A stretch of 64,000 nucleotides of DNA from Shewanella jiangmenensis. Lineage in GTDB: Bacteria > Pseudomonadota > Gammaproteobacteria > Enterobacterales > Shewanellaceae. The notes beneath the pieces are model-generated. The model ran no database searches, had not been told where the DNA came from, and was given only the letters and a program-made list of their open reading frames with translations. This document shows, one piece after another, positions 63,692-64,000 of this stretch. Both the position numbers and the translations under genes were made by a program. The stretch is taken from contig NZ_JAHEPS010000002.1 of NCBI RefSeq assembly GCF_018596335.1, forward strand, positions 620,001-684,000, read 5' to 3'. Within the stretch, counting starts at the first letter, position 1; each line of letters starts with the position of its first letter.

Positions 63692-64000
63692 TTATCTGCG
63701 CCTGAAGCTGCGTTTGCTGCCTGAGGACTTTCGGTAGTTGCCGCTTTTGGAGTAGTTTGAGCGAAACTTTTGTTTTTCAGAGCCTTCTTTTTGTGCGCTT
63801 AGTTTCTGGGCACTGGTTTTCGCAGCCTGGGCGACAGTAGGGGCCTGCTGACTCTGACGCGACAGACCGCTGGCACCGGTTCGCACCTTGGCGTAGGGGC
63901 TGTCAAAGCGTTTGCCCTGATTATCAAAGCGTTTTTTGGTTTCGGTAAACACCTGCTGCTGGCGCAGCAAGTCCCTTGGCGAGCTGTAACGATAGCGGCC
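63692..64000 (-). CDS. Unidentified basic protein, C-terminal part
   Basis: The frame is open through the right edge, so only the last 102 residues are visible. They read GRYRYSSPRDLLRQQQ at the edge and end in a Ser/Lys/Arg-rich tail (KSGNYRKSSGSKRSFRRR). No domain is recognised. In E. coli yjfL is followed by yjfM (DUF1190), whose C-terminus is also Ser/Thr-rich with Gly, so a DUF1190 relationship is possible but weak. It lies upstream of yjfL and probably in the same transcript. Confidence 0.55.
   Translation of the reverse strand, partial: GRYRYSSPRDLLRQQQVFTETKKRFDNQGKRFDSPYAKVRTGASGLSRQSQQAPTVAQAAKTSAQKLSAQKEGSEKQKFRSNYSKSGNYRKSSGSKRSFRRR

Overview
The window is ordinary, gene-dense chromosome from a gammaproteobacterium and most resembles Shewanella. 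The signs are the rseABC-lepA-lepB-rnc-era-recO-pdxJ-acpS order, a free-standing DUF3545 protein, a PutA without the enteric N-terminal DNA-binding domain, an hcp-hcr pair behind an NsrR-like box, and a long PheA. The species is an inference; S. amazonensis-like is possible. I saw no rRNA, tRNA, insertion sequence, prophage or CRISPR array. The first gene (rseA) and the last gene (an unidentified basic protein) run off the window edges.

Layout. 1-8.7 kb (+): sigma-E control genes (rseA partial, rseB, rseC), then lepA, then lepB-rnc-era-recO with overlapping ends, then pdxJ-acpS. 8.9-11.9 kb: an Mpo1/DUF962 membrane protein, then yfjD and ypjD on the minus strand. 12.1-15.6 kb (+): ffh and the rpsP-rimM-trmD-rplS operon. 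16.1-18.4 kb: aroF-tyrA. 18.5-21.4 kb: hcp-hcr. 22.1-24.3 kb (-): a three-part pheA behind a Phe-rich leader peptide and attenuator. 24.4-28 kb: raiA, a b-type cytochrome, a cytochrome c', trpR, a small duplicated membrane protein and slyD. 28.3-33.3 kb (+): thrL-thrABC with attenuator. 33.5-37.3 kb (+): a hybrid sensor kinase, a response regulator with an unrecognised output region, and a hemerythrin protein. 37.3-44.2 kb (-): DUF3545, tal-pgi, an OmpA protein and a phosphoketolase. 44.7-50.9 kb (+): an alanine/sodium symporter, yaaA and cydDC. 51-57.6 kb (-): a 58-residue HTH protein, putA, an SH3 membrane protein, pit and its DUF47 partner. 57.8-59.4 kb (+): the CYTH-CHAD triphosphatase. 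59.5-64 kb (-): a yjfL / yjfI-yjfJ(PspA)-yjfK / small protein / ion channel cluster.

How the genes work together. Amino-acid biosynthesis is the strongest theme. AroF and TyrA sit behind a TyrR-like palindrome; PheA and the Thr operon each have a leader peptide made of the regulating residues, followed by an intrinsic terminator; TrpR is also here. Carbon metabolism is represented by tal-pgi and a phosphoketolase. A phosphate theme joins pit and its DUF47 partner to the divergent triphosphatase across a Pho-box-like repeat.

The least explained locus is the 59.5-64 kb cluster. It combines a PspA-family coat protein, YjfI, YjfK, a voltage-gated-type cation channel, a tandem DUF350 membrane protein and a small protein that looks like two ribbon-helix-helix units. 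Two copies of a 13-bp palindrome bracket the predicted promoter. The PheA C-terminal third, which looks like a decayed type I-beta DAHP synthase, and the kinase/regulator/hemerythrin set are the next most interesting items.
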